Counted from the first letter of the stretch, positions 34,698-44,403 are shown. The stretch is DNA of 64,000 nt from an uncultured Eubacteriales bacterium (GCA_959604355.1 CAUHAO010000003.1:1-64000); one strand, 5' to 3'. The notes: generated by a model not told the origin, from the letters alone. Made by a program: numbers and translations.

Positions 34698-35722
34698 GCG
34701 AAGGAAAAGATTTGACTATCCGAAACAGTACAGCTGAATTTTTGATTTTTGAAAAGCAGGCTCACGCCGATTCCATAGAAGTTCGTTACGAAGACGAAAC
34801 ATTGTGGCTTACACAAAAAATGATGTCGGATCTTTTTGATGTTGAATCCAACACGATAACTTATCATTTACAAGAGATTTTTAAGTCTGGGGAATTGGAT
34901 AAAGAATCAACTGCTCGAAAATTTCGAGTAGTTCAAACCGAAGGCACTCGTCAAGTCAGTCGAGAAGTTGACCACTACAATCTTGATGCCGTAATTTCTG
35001 TTGGATATCGTGTAAATTCTATTCGCGCAACCCAGTTCAGACGCTGGGCGACACAGGTTTTGAAGCAGTATGCGATCACCGGTTACATAATTGACCGCAA
35101 ACGTATGGAAAACGGCGCGTTCCTCGGTGAAGACTATTTTGAGCGTTTGCTGGAAGAAATCCGCGAGATTCGTTTGAGTGAGCGTAGATTTTATCAGAAG
35201 GTTACCGACATATATGCAACCAGTGTGGATTACGATAAAAATGCACCGACAACCAAGCTCTTCTTTGCTACCGTTCAGAACAAGATGCATTATGCCATCA
35301 CGGGCAATACAGCTCCGGAATTGATTATGGGGCGTGCTGACAGCAGCAAAGAACATATGGGTCTTACTTCGTGGGAGCGTTCCCCCGACGGCAAGATTCT
35401 CAAATCCGACGTTTCGGTCGCCAAAAACTATCTTACCAAGGATGAACTTGATTCGCTTGGCAGAATCGTCAACTCCTTCCTCGATGCCGCAGAAGATTTC
35501 GCAAAGCGTAAGATCCCGATGACGATGGAAGACTGGGCAAAACGGCTTGATATGTTCTTGGCGTTTACCGGACGCGATATATTGACCGATGCGGGTACAG
35601 TTTCAAAAATCGCAGCTAAAGCTTACGCCGAAAGCGAATTTGAAAAATACCGTGTGACACAAGACAAGCTCTATCAGAGTGATTTTGACAAGCTGGTGGA
35701 GAAGACGAAAAAGGAGAAGTAA
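34694..35722 (+). CDS. RhuM family protein
   Basis: The protein has 342 residues. The N-terminal half matches RhuM (first described from Salmonella islands): IEVRYEDETLWLTQKMMSDLFDVESNTITYHLQEIF, then the basic region VSREVDHYNLDAVISVGYRVNS and FRRWATQVLKQYAI. Such proteins are very often found between hsdM and hsdS/hsdR in mobile type I loci, but their activity is not established. The DNA-binding look (KilA/Bro-like) suggests a regulatory or accessory role. It is coupled to hsdM by an ATGA overlap. Confidence 0.88.
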   Translation: MSEGKDLTIRNSTAEFLIFEKQAHADSIEVRYEDETLWLTQKMMSDLFDVESNTITYHLQEIFKSGELDKESTARKFRVVQTEGTRQVSREVDHYNLDAVISVGYRVNSIRATQFRRWATQVLKQYAITGYIIDRKRMENGAFLGEDYFERLLEEIREIRLSERRFYQKVTDIYATSVDYDKNAPTTKLFFATVQNKMHYAITGNTAPELIMGRADSSKEHMGLTSWERSPDGKILKSDVSVAKNYLTKDELDSLGRIVNSFLDAAEDFAKRKIPMTMEDWAKRLDMFLAFTGRDILTDAGTVSKIAAKAYAESEFEKYRVTQDKLYQSDFDKLVEKTKKEK

Positions 35723-35723
35723 A

Positions 35724-36314
35724 ATGAACGAAGTTATTTTAGTTATTGTTACAGCATTGATTTCTGGCTTACTTGCTACATTAGTAACAATTTGGTGGCA
35801 AAAACGCTCTGCCATACATAAAAGCAAAATGAAAATATTTGAAACACTAATGGCTTATAGATATCGAATTATTGCAGAGCCAAGTGTACATGCGTTGAAC
35901 TCTATAGATGTTGTTTTCTATAAAGATGATAATGTTAGGCGTGCTTATACTGATTTTTTGAACGAAGCTGCGAAAAGGCCAGAAATGAATCCCAATACCG
36001 GTGACAAGCATTTGAAACTTCTTGAAGAAATGGCAAAAGCTTTGAACTTAAAGAACATCCATTGGGACGATATTAAGCAAGCTTATTGTCCTAACGGACT
36101 TCTGGAAAAAATCCAAGAAGAAGAGATGTTGAGAAAAATGCAACTGCAAACTACCGCAAACGCTATCGAAGCACAAAAGAATCAGCAGAATACTCCTACT
36201 CAAGATCAAATTAACCAACAACTAATGTTACAGCTTCTTCCTGAACTAATTAGAAATCCTGACGGATTTAAGAATCTTATGGAGTTAGGAGAGAGGTTTG
36301 GTACTAAAAAATGA
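35724..36314 (+). CDS. Membrane-anchored hypothetical protein (DUF6680-like)
   Basis: This 196-residue protein has one N-terminal membrane helix (residues 3-21), a helical middle (KSKMKIFETLMAYRYRIIAEPSVHALNSIDVVFY) and a Gln/Asn-rich segment near 140-165. Proteins of this type are found within restriction loci; I believe they correspond to DUF6680, but the assignment is from memory. The ATG at 35724 has AAGGAGAAGTAA before it. Its stop overlaps the hsdS start. No function is known. Confidence 0.55.
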   Translation: MNEVILVIVTALISGLLATLVTIWWQKRSAIHKSKMKIFETLMAYRYRIIAEPSVHALNSIDVVFYKDDNVRRAYTDFLNEAAKRPEMNPNTGDKHLKLLEEMAKALNLKNIHWDDIKQAYCPNGLLEKIQEEEMLRKMQLQTTANAIEAQKNQQNTPTQDQINQQLMLQLLPELIRNPDGFKNLMELGERFGTKK

Positions 36315-37615
36315 CCCTTCAAGTTAAACAACGAATTGAACAAATCCGGCGGGGCGAGGTGCCGGAGGGATATATCATAATAAAAGATGGAGTGTATCCT
36401 TCCGATTGGACAATCAAGACAATGAAGCAGTGGATTACACTTGAAGAACGTCCGGTCACATTACAAGATGATGAAGAATATGAATTGGTGACAGTTCGCC
36501 GTGCATATGGAGGAGTAGATTCAAGAGGCATCTACAAGGGAAAAGAAGTGTTAGTCAAAACATACTTCTCAGTAAAAAAGAACGACTTTATTATTTCCAA
36601 AAGACAGATCGCACATGGAGCATGTGGTCTTGTTCCTGATAGATTGAATGGAGCGGTTGTTTCTAATGAGTATAATGTATTCAAGGCAAAAGAAGGGACA
36701 AACATCCAATTTTTTAACCTTATGATGCAACTCCCTCATTATAAAAGGCTTTTTTATCTTATGAGTGATGGGGTACATATTGAAAAACTCTTATTCAAAA
36801 CAAGCGATTGGATGAAACGAAGTTTGGCCATACCCCCTCTCGCCGAGCAAGAGAAGATTGCCGAGATTTTGCAGACGCAGGACAAGCTGATTGAGCTTCA
36901 ACAGAAGAAAATTGAAGAGCTGAAACGGCTCAAAAAAGTGTATCTGTCGAAAATGTTCCCGAAAAAAGGCTGCAATGTCCCCGAAATCCGTTTCCCGGGT
37001 TTCACTGACCCTTGGGAACAGCGCAAGTTGGGGGAAGTTGTTAGTCAGATAACAACAGGACTTAATCCTCGTGATAATTTCAAACTTAACTCAGGTGGTA
37101 ATAACTATTATGTTACTATTAAAAACTTTGAACACGGAGTCCTGCATTTAGATGACAAATGCGACTTTGTTGATGATGAGGCACTGACTCTAATTCAAGC
37201 TCGTAGCGACCTAAAAAAAGATGATATTTTATTTACAAGCATAGGGCGTGTGGGAGATTGCTATTTGATTGAAAATACGCCGAAAAATTGGAATATCAAT
37301 GAGTCAGTATTCTCATTACGACCAAATAAAAATATTGTAGAACCTGTATACCTTTTCCATACCATTCACAGTGATATCGTGCTAAATCAAATCCTAAATA
37401 ATATTACGGGAAGCACATTTAAAAGTATAAAAATTGGTGACTTAAAAAATGTGATTATTCCTATCCCACCAAAGCAAGAACAAGAGCAAATTGCTAAGCT
37501 AATTACTGCTTTGGAGAGCCTTATCACCCTTCATCAGCGTAAGTTGGATGAAGAACAAAAAAAGAAGAAAGCCCTGATGCAGATTCTGCTGACGGGAATT
37601 GTGAGAGTAAAATAA
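36311..37615 (+). CDS. hsdS: Type I restriction specificity subunit
   Basis: This 434-residue HsdS has two target-recognition domains (about 1-175 and 225-385). Each is followed by a conserved helix: IPPLAEQEKIAEILQTQDKL, then KKIEELKRLKKVYLSKMFP, and the second IPPKQEQEQIAKLITALESLI. It determines the bipartite DNA target of the HsdM/HsdR complex. Length is normal. The N-terminal domain begins without the usual upstream conserved helix, as in most family members. It overlaps the preceding gene by four bases. Confidence 0.92.
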   Translation: MTLQVKQRIEQIRRGEVPEGYIIIKDGVYPSDWTIKTMKQWITLEERPVTLQDDEEYELVTVRRAYGGVDSRGIYKGKEVLVKTYFSVKKNDFIISKRQIAHGACGLVPDRLNGAVVSNEYNVFKAKEGTNIQFFNLMMQLPHYKRLFYLMSDGVHIEKLLFKTSDWMKRSLAIPPLAEQEKIAEILQTQDKLIELQQKKIEELKRLKKVYLSKMFPKKGCNVPEIRFPGFTDPWEQRKLGEVVSQITTGLNPRDNFKLNSGGNNYYVTIKNFEHGVLHLDDKCDFVDDEALTLIQARSDLKKDDILFTSIGRVGDCYLIENTPKNWNINESVFSLRPNKNIVEPVYLFHTIHSDIVLNQILNNITGSTFKSIKIGDLKNVIIPIPPKQEQEQIAKLITALESLITLHQRKLDEEQKKKKALMQILLTGIVRVK

Positions 37616-37624
37616 GGAGAAAAA

Positions 37625-39031
37625 ATGAAACTAAGCCACGAATACAAAGCCATCGATTCCAAAGACTGTTTTGACCCCATACTCGTTGCAGATACGGAAC
37701 TTTTTGTAGATCCGTTTTCCGTTTTTGATGAAAGCGACGGCGTATTTGCTAATTCTTTTGACAAAATAATTTCTTTCTTCAATGCTGCATTCAAATTAGC
37801 AGCTCAAACTCCGGAGCGACATGGTGTGTTATATCGAAAACTCGAATCTATGATGACCTTTCCGGAGGTTAACGAAATTGGTTTGGGATATTCTGGGTCA
37901 AACGATGGTGCAGGCGCATCCACGTGGTTTAGAGATCAAATTATTGAATCTCTATATAAATCCATCGAACGAGGAATGGATTGCTATCGTCATTTCGAGG
38001 AAATTGCCATTTTTGAAAAAGGAATTGGTTGCGACAGAATAAGCGATATAACCTGTAACATCCTCAAAGAAGAAATTATCTCCTACACTCAGTCAATCTG
38101 TGCTCAACTGGATATTCCCATGATCCCCGTACGAATGAGGCATATTCGTTTTGATTTCAAACATTTGCGTTGGGTAGATGGTGTAGTAGAACTTCCCTAT
38201 AATAAACACAAAAAGAGAGGCATTTTGCTTATACCTGAACGTTTTCTTAATGACCTTCCAACAATTAACCCCGATGATTTCAAAGATTATATTTGGGATT
38301 GCAAAAACGAAACATTAAGAAACGATTTGAATTATAGCATAAAATCAGACATTGACAAAGACGCAATTATGGATATTGCTCGGAGATGTCCGGATTGGGT
38401 TAAAGAATATGAAGAATACAAGGAATCCCAAGGATTTCAACCCTATGATTTGAAGAAGGATAAGAAAGGGGTATATGCTTGGGCAGGAAAAGAACTAATT
38501 GAACATGTGCAGTCGCACCCTTTTTCCTTCTCGGACGCGGAGACGTTCTCTGAATGTGTGTTTAATATTTGCAAATCGTTTCAGAATTATATAGAAACGG
38601 AAAAAGGATATACCCTTCTTTGGAATGATGATAATGACAAACCCAAAGCGGAAGCTGCACTCCAAACACTTTTCTTTGGCTTCATAAAAGCGTATGGGGT
38701 GTTTCTTAACATTGATATCACTCGTGAAAGCAATGCTGGAAGCGGACCTGTAGATTTCAAGTGTTCCCAAGGTTATCATAAGCGCGTTCTAATAGAAACC
38801 AAGCTTGTTAGCAATTCACGATATTGGAATGGTTTGGAACGGCAATTGCCAAAATATATGCTGGCAGAAGAAATCGACAAAGGCATTTTCATGCTTGTTG
38901 CTTTTTCAGTAGATGAATATAACAAGGGCAACAAATACATATCACAAGTTGGCAACCTAAATTTGCCTTATGCTATTGATACGATGCTAATAGATGCATC
39001 TAAAGACAAGCCAAGTGCATCAAAGTTATAA
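37625..39031 (+). CDS. Unknown protein with PD-(D/E)XK-like C-terminal domain
   Basis: The 468-residue soluble protein is of no family I can name. Near residue 373 the pattern GSGPVDF followed 13 residues later by IETKL fits the metal-binding D...ExK core of PD-(D/E)XK nucleases; Asn, Arg and Gln residues follow. The first 300 residues are mixed alpha/beta without a motif known to me. It lies inside the restriction operon, 9 bases after hsdS, and has a ribosome site (AAGGAG). A second nuclease or a defence accessory protein is the best guess. Confidence 0.6.
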   Translation: MKLSHEYKAIDSKDCFDPILVADTELFVDPFSVFDESDGVFANSFDKIISFFNAAFKLAAQTPERHGVLYRKLESMMTFPEVNEIGLGYSGSNDGAGASTWFRDQIIESLYKSIERGMDCYRHFEEIAIFEKGIGCDRISDITCNILKEEIISYTQSICAQLDIPMIPVRMRHIRFDFKHLRWVDGVVELPYNKHKKRGILLIPERFLNDLPTINPDDFKDYIWDCKNETLRNDLNYSIKSDIDKDAIMDIARRCPDWVKEYEEYKESQGFQPYDLKKDKKGVYAWAGKELIEHVQSHPFSFSDAETFSECVFNICKSFQNYIETEKGYTLLWNDDNDKPKAEAALQTLFFGFIKAYGVFLNIDITRESNAGSGPVDFKCSQGYHKRVLIETKLVSNSRYWNGLERQLPKYMLAEEIDKGIFMLVAFSVDEYNKGNKYISQVGNLNLPYAIDTMLIDASKDKPSASKL

Positions 39032-39047
39032 ATGGAGGTGAAATATT

Positions 39048-39221
39048 ATGGCAACCAATCCCCCGAAGGGAGACGGTCACAGAAACGGCGCTGTAAAAGA
39101 GCGTTCACAGACCTACAATCCCAAGACGCAGACATGGACAAAGCGTGACACAAATACCGGCAGGTTCATGGATGGCAAGAAAGACGGGACACCGTTCAAA
39201 GGTGTCCGCAAGGAAAAATAA
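39048..39221 (+). CDS. Small basic protein of restriction loci (57 residues)
   Basis: This protein is rich in Lys, Arg, Gly and Asn (starts MATNPPKGDGHRNGAVKERS, ends PFKGVRKEK). The centre has YNPKTQTWTKRDTNTGRF, a repeat-like stretch with no obvious hydrophobic core, so it is probably a nucleic-acid- or protein-binding peptide. GGAGGTGAAATATT before the ATG is an ideal ribosome site, and a terminator hairpin follows, so it is very likely translated. I recall similar small proteins next to type I systems; none has a known role. Confidence 0.7.
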   Translation: MATNPPKGDGHRNGAVKERSQTYNPKTQTWTKRDTNTGRFMDGKKDGTPFKGVRKEK

Positions 39222-39225
39222 ATCC

Positions 39226-39266
39226 GCAGACAGCGAGGCGTTTTTCGTCTCGCTATGTCTGCTTTA
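39226..39266 (+). terminator. Hairpin after the small basic protein gene
   Basis: GCAGACAGCGAGGCG pairs with CGTCTCGCTATGTCTGC (two unpaired bases), followed by TTTAG. A partial stop inside the restriction operon. Confidence 0.6.
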
Positions 39267-39282
39267 GATAGGAGGTGTCAAT

Positions 39283-40422
39283 ATGTCAAAAATGACAGTA
39301 AAAGAGCAAGAAGCATATTTGAAAAAGCTAATAGAATATGGCGATAAAATCAAATCTGATAAAAGCCTTGTAGACAGTATTTTAAAAGAACATTTATGTA
39401 ATGTTCCTCACAAGAAGCTGTATAAATTCCGCACTTGCTCAAATCAGAACTTCAAAACATTAGAAGAAAATTGCATATGGATGCCTCCGGCTAATACTTT
39501 CAAGGACACATTCGATTGTATAATCAATATCGACTTCAAAAAGAATATGCCGCAAATCGGAACATGGTTGTACGATAATCTTTTGGACTTTTATTTTGTA
39601 TTTGTCAAAGACTTTTTTGAAAGTCGTGGGATTCCTTTCCCGTATAATCCTGACGATCTACGGAACTATACTAAAGAATGTGTTAGTCCTTCAGGCAAAA
39701 TCAAATCGACGTCAGAATATGAATTTTTAAAAAAATATGCGCCTGATATAGATTCGGAAGAATATGACAAACAGATTTCCGATATGAGAAAAAAACGCTC
39801 ACAAGTTGAACCACTATTAACTGACCGGGTTAAATCCTTGGTGCCGAAGCTTGTAGATGAAATTCAAAAAGCGCAATCGCATTTGCGTGACACAATGTTG
39901 GTGTATTGTATGACAGAGCGCTTTGACAATCACAATCTTTGGGAAACATATGCAAACAACTATAGCGGTTTTTGCATTGAATACTGCTTTGATAATTTTG
40001 AAGAAAAAGATTTTGATATTTATAAAAATCTGATATATCTTCTTCCGATGATCTACAAGAAAAACATCCCTCATTTTGATGTGGTTCCTTTTATCGACAT
40101 TGCTATGAGAAAGAGCATACTTCACGAAGACGGGTTAGAGCAAAATCCGGATTTGCTTGTGGCTCTCAATATGCAAGTGTTTTATAAAGACAAAGATTAC
40201 GAGTCAGAACACGAGTGGAGATTTTCGATTGCAAACAAGAATAATTGCAAACAACCATTTCCGTTCGTAAGCGGAATATATGCAGGGAAAGATATCAAAA
40301 CAAGAAATCTGCAACGATTAAAAAACATCGCTGGAAAACTTGGCGTTCCGATATACTGTCAAGTACAAAACAAGTCCAACAACGGATATAATTATATTCC
40401 GGTCCAGGAGGTAACTAAATGA
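39283..40422 (+). CDS. DUF2971 protein
   Basis: The 379-residue protein has the DUF2971 motifs: KLYKFRTCSNQNFKTLEENCIWM near residue 45, NTFKDTFDC near 72, then LVYCMTERFDNHNLWETYANNYSGFCIEY near 207, and SEHEWRF near 310. DUF2971 proteins recur in phage-defence islands, and some are suspected of toxin or abortive-infection activity, but I know no proven mechanism. It has a good GGAGG site and ends overlapping hsdR (ATGA), so it is produced together with the restriction subunit. Confidence 0.8.
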   Translation: MSKMTVKEQEAYLKKLIEYGDKIKSDKSLVDSILKEHLCNVPHKKLYKFRTCSNQNFKTLEENCIWMPPANTFKDTFDCIINIDFKKNMPQIGTWLYDNLLDFYFVFVKDFFESRGIPFPYNPDDLRNYTKECVSPSGKIKSTSEYEFLKKYAPDIDSEEYDKQISDMRKKRSQVEPLLTDRVKSLVPKLVDEIQKAQSHLRDTMLVYCMTERFDNHNLWETYANNYSGFCIEYCFDNFEEKDFDIYKNLIYLLPMIYKKNIPHFDVVPFIDIAMRKSILHEDGLEQNPDLLVALNMQVFYKDKDYESEHEWRFSIANKNNCKQPFPFVSGIYAGKDIKTRNLQRLKNIAGKLGVPIYCQVQNKSNNGYNYIPVQEVTK

Positions 40423-43400
40423 GCTACAAATATCAATCAGATTTATATCTTGAAGATAACATCAGCAAATACCCTGCCATAGAGCTTTTATGCAAACTGG
40501 GCTATCAATATATTTCTCCCGAGGAGTGTATCAATCAGCGCGGCGGGTTTTATGATGTTATACTGAAAGACATTCTGCGAGCACAGCTTCATAAGTTGAA
40601 CCAATTTTATTACAGCGGCATTACATATAAATTTACAGCAGAAAACGTAGAACGCGCCATTTCTGAGTTGGACGAGCCGCTTACCGACGGTCTTGTGCGT
40701 ACCAGTGAAAAGATCTATGATGCTCTGATGCTTGGCAAGAGCTATCCTGAAAAGCTTGTGGACGGAACGACCAAGAGTTTTAACCTGAAATATATTGATT
40801 GGGAGCATCCCGAAAATAATGTATTTCATGTCACCGAGGAATTCTCATGTGACAGTTGGGACAAACAGAAAAATGCTCGTCCGGACATTGTTTTGTTTGT
40901 CAACGGTATTCCGTTTGCGGTAATCGAGTGCAAAGCACCTACTGTTGACGTGGATCAAGCTGTCGAGCAGATGATTCGTAATCAAGGTAAGCCGTATATT
41001 CCTCAGCTCTTCAAATTTGCCCAAGTTGTGGTTGCGACCAACAAAAATGCCGTCAAGTACGCAACCTGCGGCACAGGAAAGAACTTTTGGTGCATATGGC
41101 ATGAGCAATCTACAGAGTGGCAGAACAAACTGCTTGATCAGTATGTTGTGGGGCGTGAAATAACCGAGCAGGACAGAAATATTGTTTCTCTGCTCGATCC
41201 GGATCGTTTATTGACTCTCACGAAATACTTTATCCTTTACGATGCCAATATCAAAAAGATCTGCCGTTATCAGCAGTTCTTTGCCGTTGAAGAAATCATC
41301 AAGACCATTCAACAGAACGATCCTGCGGGCAACCGTCAAGGCGGTGTTATCTGGCATACACAAGGGAGCGGCAAGTCCCTGACGATGGTTATGGTGGCAA
41401 AGTATATTCTTATGGAAATGAGCCGCTTTAATCCTCGTGTTGTCATTGTGACAGACCGAAAAGAGCTTGATAAACAGATCGCCAAGACCTTTGCTCATAC
41501 AAGACTGTCTCCCGCAAGAGCCACCTCTGGAAAGCATTTGATTGAGCTTGTCAACAGCGGGTCGGTGGATGTGATTACATCGATCATCAACAAGTTCAAT
41601 ACGGTGGAGAGCAGCGGACTCAAAAACAATTCCAGGGATATCTTCGTTCTGGTTGACGAAAGCCACCGCTCCAATTACGGTTCCTTGTCAACCAAAATGC
41701 GCACTGTATTTCCAAATGCGTGCTACATCGGATTTACAGGAACACCTTTAATGAAGAGCGAAAAGAACACCATGGAGAAGTTCGGCAGGTTAATCCACAA
41801 GTACACAATCAAAGACGGTGTGGAAGATCATGCCATTGTCCCTTTGATCTACGAAGGAAAATTTGTGGAACAGAGTGTGGATGAAGCCAATATAGACCTT
41901 TGGTTCGATCAGGTTACAAAAAGGCTGAATGATGCACAGAAGGTCGACCTTAAAAACAAGTGGAGTACCATCAAACGTCTGACTTCCACAGATGCACGGA
42001 TCAAGCGCATTGCGCTGGATGTGAATCTGCACTTTATTGAAGGCTACAAGAACACCGGATTCAAAGCAATGCTGGCGTGCAATTTCAAAAAGGATGCGGT
42101 TCGCTATCAAAAATGCTTTGAAGAGTTCGGAGATCTTACCACTGCGGTAGTTATTTCTGCTCCCGATATGCGTGAAGGTAGTGAAGAAGTAGACGAAAGC
42201 ACTGACGATATGGTTGTCGCTTTCTGGAACAAAATGATGGCGCAATACGGCAATGCGGATGATTACGAGGATGCGATCAAAAATAAATTTATTGACGGTG
42301 AAATTGACATTTTGATTGTGTGTAGTAAACTCCTTACCGGATTTGATGCACCTCGCACACAAGTACTTTATATCGATAAAGAGCTCAAAGAGCACGGATT
42401 ACTTCAGGCAATTGCGCGCACAAACCGCCTTTATGAGGGTAAAGATTACGGTTTGATTGTAGACTATCGAGGACTGATTCAAAAGCTTGATTCTGCTATG
42501 GAAATCTATAGTGGGGCGGGACTTGAAGAATTTGACAGCACCGATATTCAAGGTGTGATTGTCGATGTAATGGTATGCGTGAGCCGTTTGCGGGAAGCAT
42601 ATTCTCATCTGTGTGATATTTTTACCTCAATCAGGAACAAAGAGGATACGGAGGAAATCGAAGTTTTTCTTGCAGATACCGAAATCCGTGCGAAGTTCTA
42701 TGATGCACTTTGTTCTTTCGGACGTGCTCTCAACATGGTGCTGAATTCCGAAAAGGCATATTCTGCATTTACAAAGCAGGAAATCGGCATGTATCAATCA
42801 GCATTTATCTTCTATTCAAAAGTGAGAAGAAGTGTAAAAAAACGTTATGCAGATGTGATCGATAATAAAGAGTATGAGAAGCAGATGCAAAATCTTCTTG
42901 ATACGCATATGTCAGTCGCAGGTATTAAACAAATCACAAATCCGGTTGATATTCTTGACCGTGATGAACTTGAAAAAGAACTGCATGACCTGGGAACCAT
43001 GCGTTCAAAAGCAGATGCGATTGTATCTCACATGACTAAGAGCATTAAAGCAAACAGAGATGAAAATCCGGCGTATTACGATAGCTTTTCCAAAAGAATA
43101 AAGGATGCTTTGGAGGAATATAAGAATCGGGTCATCACGGAAGCTGAATATCTTTCCAAGTTAAGATCCATTATGGAAGACTACCGTAAGGGTACTACCA
43201 ACATTTCCTATCCGGAAAAAATCAAGGGAAATGTTCATGCACAGGCATTCTACGGTGTGATTACTGCGATTTTAGATGATGTAATGGATATAAGCGCCAA
43301 TATTGATGTTATTTCGGATATCTCAATTCGCGTCACAGATATTATTGATGAACACAATATGGTTGATTGGCAGACAAACAAAGATATTCACAACAAGATT

Positions 43401-43523
43401 GCTCAAGACATTGACGATATGTTCTATGACATCGAAAAAGAAAAAGGTATTCATGTTGACTTCGATTCTGTTGATAAGATCATTGAGAATGTGATCACAG
43501 TTGCCCTTAGGAGATTCAAATGA
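40419..43523 (+). CDS. hsdR: Type I restriction endonuclease and translocase subunit
   Basis: The 1034-residue motor and nuclease subunit has the nuclease core near residues 145-170 (DIVLFVNGIPFAVIECKAP, with the D and ExK), helicase Walker A WHTQGSGKSLTMVMVA near 309, a DESHR box near 412, FTGTPL near 439, and motif VI QAIARTNRLYEG near 665. The C-terminal third is helical and would bind HsdM. Complete and apparently functional. CCAGGAGG lies before the start. Confidence 0.95.
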   Translation: MSYKYQSDLYLEDNISKYPAIELLCKLGYQYISPEECINQRGGFYDVILKDILRAQLHKLNQFYYSGITYKFTAENVERAISELDEPLTDGLVRTSEKIYDALMLGKSYPEKLVDGTTKSFNLKYIDWEHPENNVFHVTEEFSCDSWDKQKNARPDIVLFVNGIPFAVIECKAPTVDVDQAVEQMIRNQGKPYIPQLFKFAQVVVATNKNAVKYATCGTGKNFWCIWHEQSTEWQNKLLDQYVVGREITEQDRNIVSLLDPDRLLTLTKYFILYDANIKKICRYQQFFAVEEIIKTIQQNDPAGNRQGGVIWHTQGSGKSLTMVMVAKYILMEMSRFNPRVVIVTDRKELDKQIAKTFAHTRLSPARATSGKHLIELVNSGSVDVITSIINKFNTVESSGLKNNSRDIFVLVDESHRSNYGSLSTKMRTVFPNACYIGFTGTPLMKSEKNTMEKFGRLIHKYTIKDGVEDHAIVPLIYEGKFVEQSVDEANIDLWFDQVTKRLNDAQKVDLKNKWSTIKRLTSTDARIKRIALDVNLHFIEGYKNTGFKAMLACNFKKDAVRYQKCFEEFGDLTTAVVISAPDMREGSEEVDESTDDMVVAFWNKMMAQYGNADDYEDAIKNKFIDGEIDILIVCSKLLTGFDAPRTQVLYIDKELKEHGLLQAIARTNRLYEGKDYGLIVDYRGLIQKLDSAMEIYSGAGLEEFDSTDIQGVIVDVMVCVSRLREAYSHLCDIFTSIRNKEDTEEIEVFLADTEIRAKFYDALCSFGRALNMVLNSEKAYSAFTKQEIGMYQSAFIFYSKVRRSVKKRYADVIDNKEYEKQMQNLLDTHMSVAGIKQITNPVDILDRDELEKELHDLGTMRSKADAIVSHMTKSIKANRDENPAYYDSFSKRIKDALEEYKNRVITEAEYLSKLRSIMEDYRKGTTNISYPEKIKGNVHAQAFYGVITAILDDVMDISANIDVISDISIRVTDIIDEHNMVDWQTNKDIHNKIAQDIDDMFYDIEKEKGIHVDFDSVDKIIENVITVALRRFK

Positions 43524-44239
43524 TCAAAGAAATAGTTTTGAACGGGAAACGAATTGAGTATGAGTTGCAAAGAAAAAACGTTAAGAATATCAATTTAAGA
43601 ATTAAATCAGATAGAACGGTTTTTGTTTCTGCCAATCCTCGTGTTTCCGAAAAGGTAATCGAAGAGTTTATTGAATCCAAGTCGGAGTACATTCTCAAGG
43701 CTCTTGCACATTATGAAGAACTTGCCAAATATGCTCCTAAACCGAAACAATTTGTGGATGGAGAAACATTCAGAATACTTGGTCATGATAGAAGATTGAA
43801 GGTTGTTGAGGCAAAGAAAAACAAAGTGGAATGTGATGAATCGTACATTACATTGACCGTTAAAAACCCGGACGATTACGAACTGAAAAAGAAATTGATT
43901 GATAAATGGTTAATGTCGATCTGCAAGGATACAATTCAATCTTTGTGCGATGCTATTTACCCCAAATTTCAGAAATACGGAGTTGAATATCCGATTATTC
44001 GGTATAGGAATATGGTTTCTCGTTGGGGAAGTTGCCAGCCAAAACGTTGTGTTTTGACTTTCAATTTTGCTTTGGTTGAAGCACCGATATCGTGCATCGA
44101 ATATGTTGTAGTGCATGAGTTTACCCACTTCTTGCAACCGAATCATTCAAAGAAGTTCTATCAGCAGCTTGCTATGTTTATGCCCGACTGGGAGGAGAGA
44201 AAGAAGATCCTTGAAAAAGGAAATGCTTTTGTTGAATGA
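43520..44239 (+). CDS. YgjP/DUF45-type metallopeptidase
   Basis: This 239-residue protein has the zincin motif VVHEFTHFLQPNHSKKF near residue 195 (HExxH plus a third His), preceded by VSRWGSCQPKRCVLTFNFALV, the signature of the YgjP-like (DUF45, SprT-related) family. Such genes are regularly the last gene of type I restriction operons. A role in turning over HsdR or repair proteins has been suggested by context only. It overlaps hsdR by four bases. Confidence 0.88.
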   Translation: MIKEIVLNGKRIEYELQRKNVKNINLRIKSDRTVFVSANPRVSEKVIEEFIESKSEYILKALAHYEELAKYAPKPKQFVDGETFRILGHDRRLKVVEAKKNKVECDESYITLTVKNPDDYELKKKLIDKWLMSICKDTIQSLCDAIYPKFQKYGVEYPIIRYRNMVSRWGSCQPKRCVLTFNFALVEAPISCIEYVVVHEFTHFLQPNHSKKFYQQLAMFMPDWEERKKILEKGNAFVE

Positions 44240-44403
44240 GGTGCATCAATGATTGGTTGAAATACAAAAGAGTGGAGGTATTCCGCAAAACAGCACGGTG
44301 CTAACACCAAAGCTCATCTCAGTTATTTTGATACAGTGAGCATGCAGTGTATCGCACCGAGCGAGAGGAAACACACTACGAAGCCTTCTGTAAGGAGATA
44401 TGT

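Noticed and set aside
44240..44400. Possible small gene between the YgjP-like and Cys-rich genes
   Set aside because: The longest frame has no start codon near its ribosome-like GGAGG and matches nothing I know.
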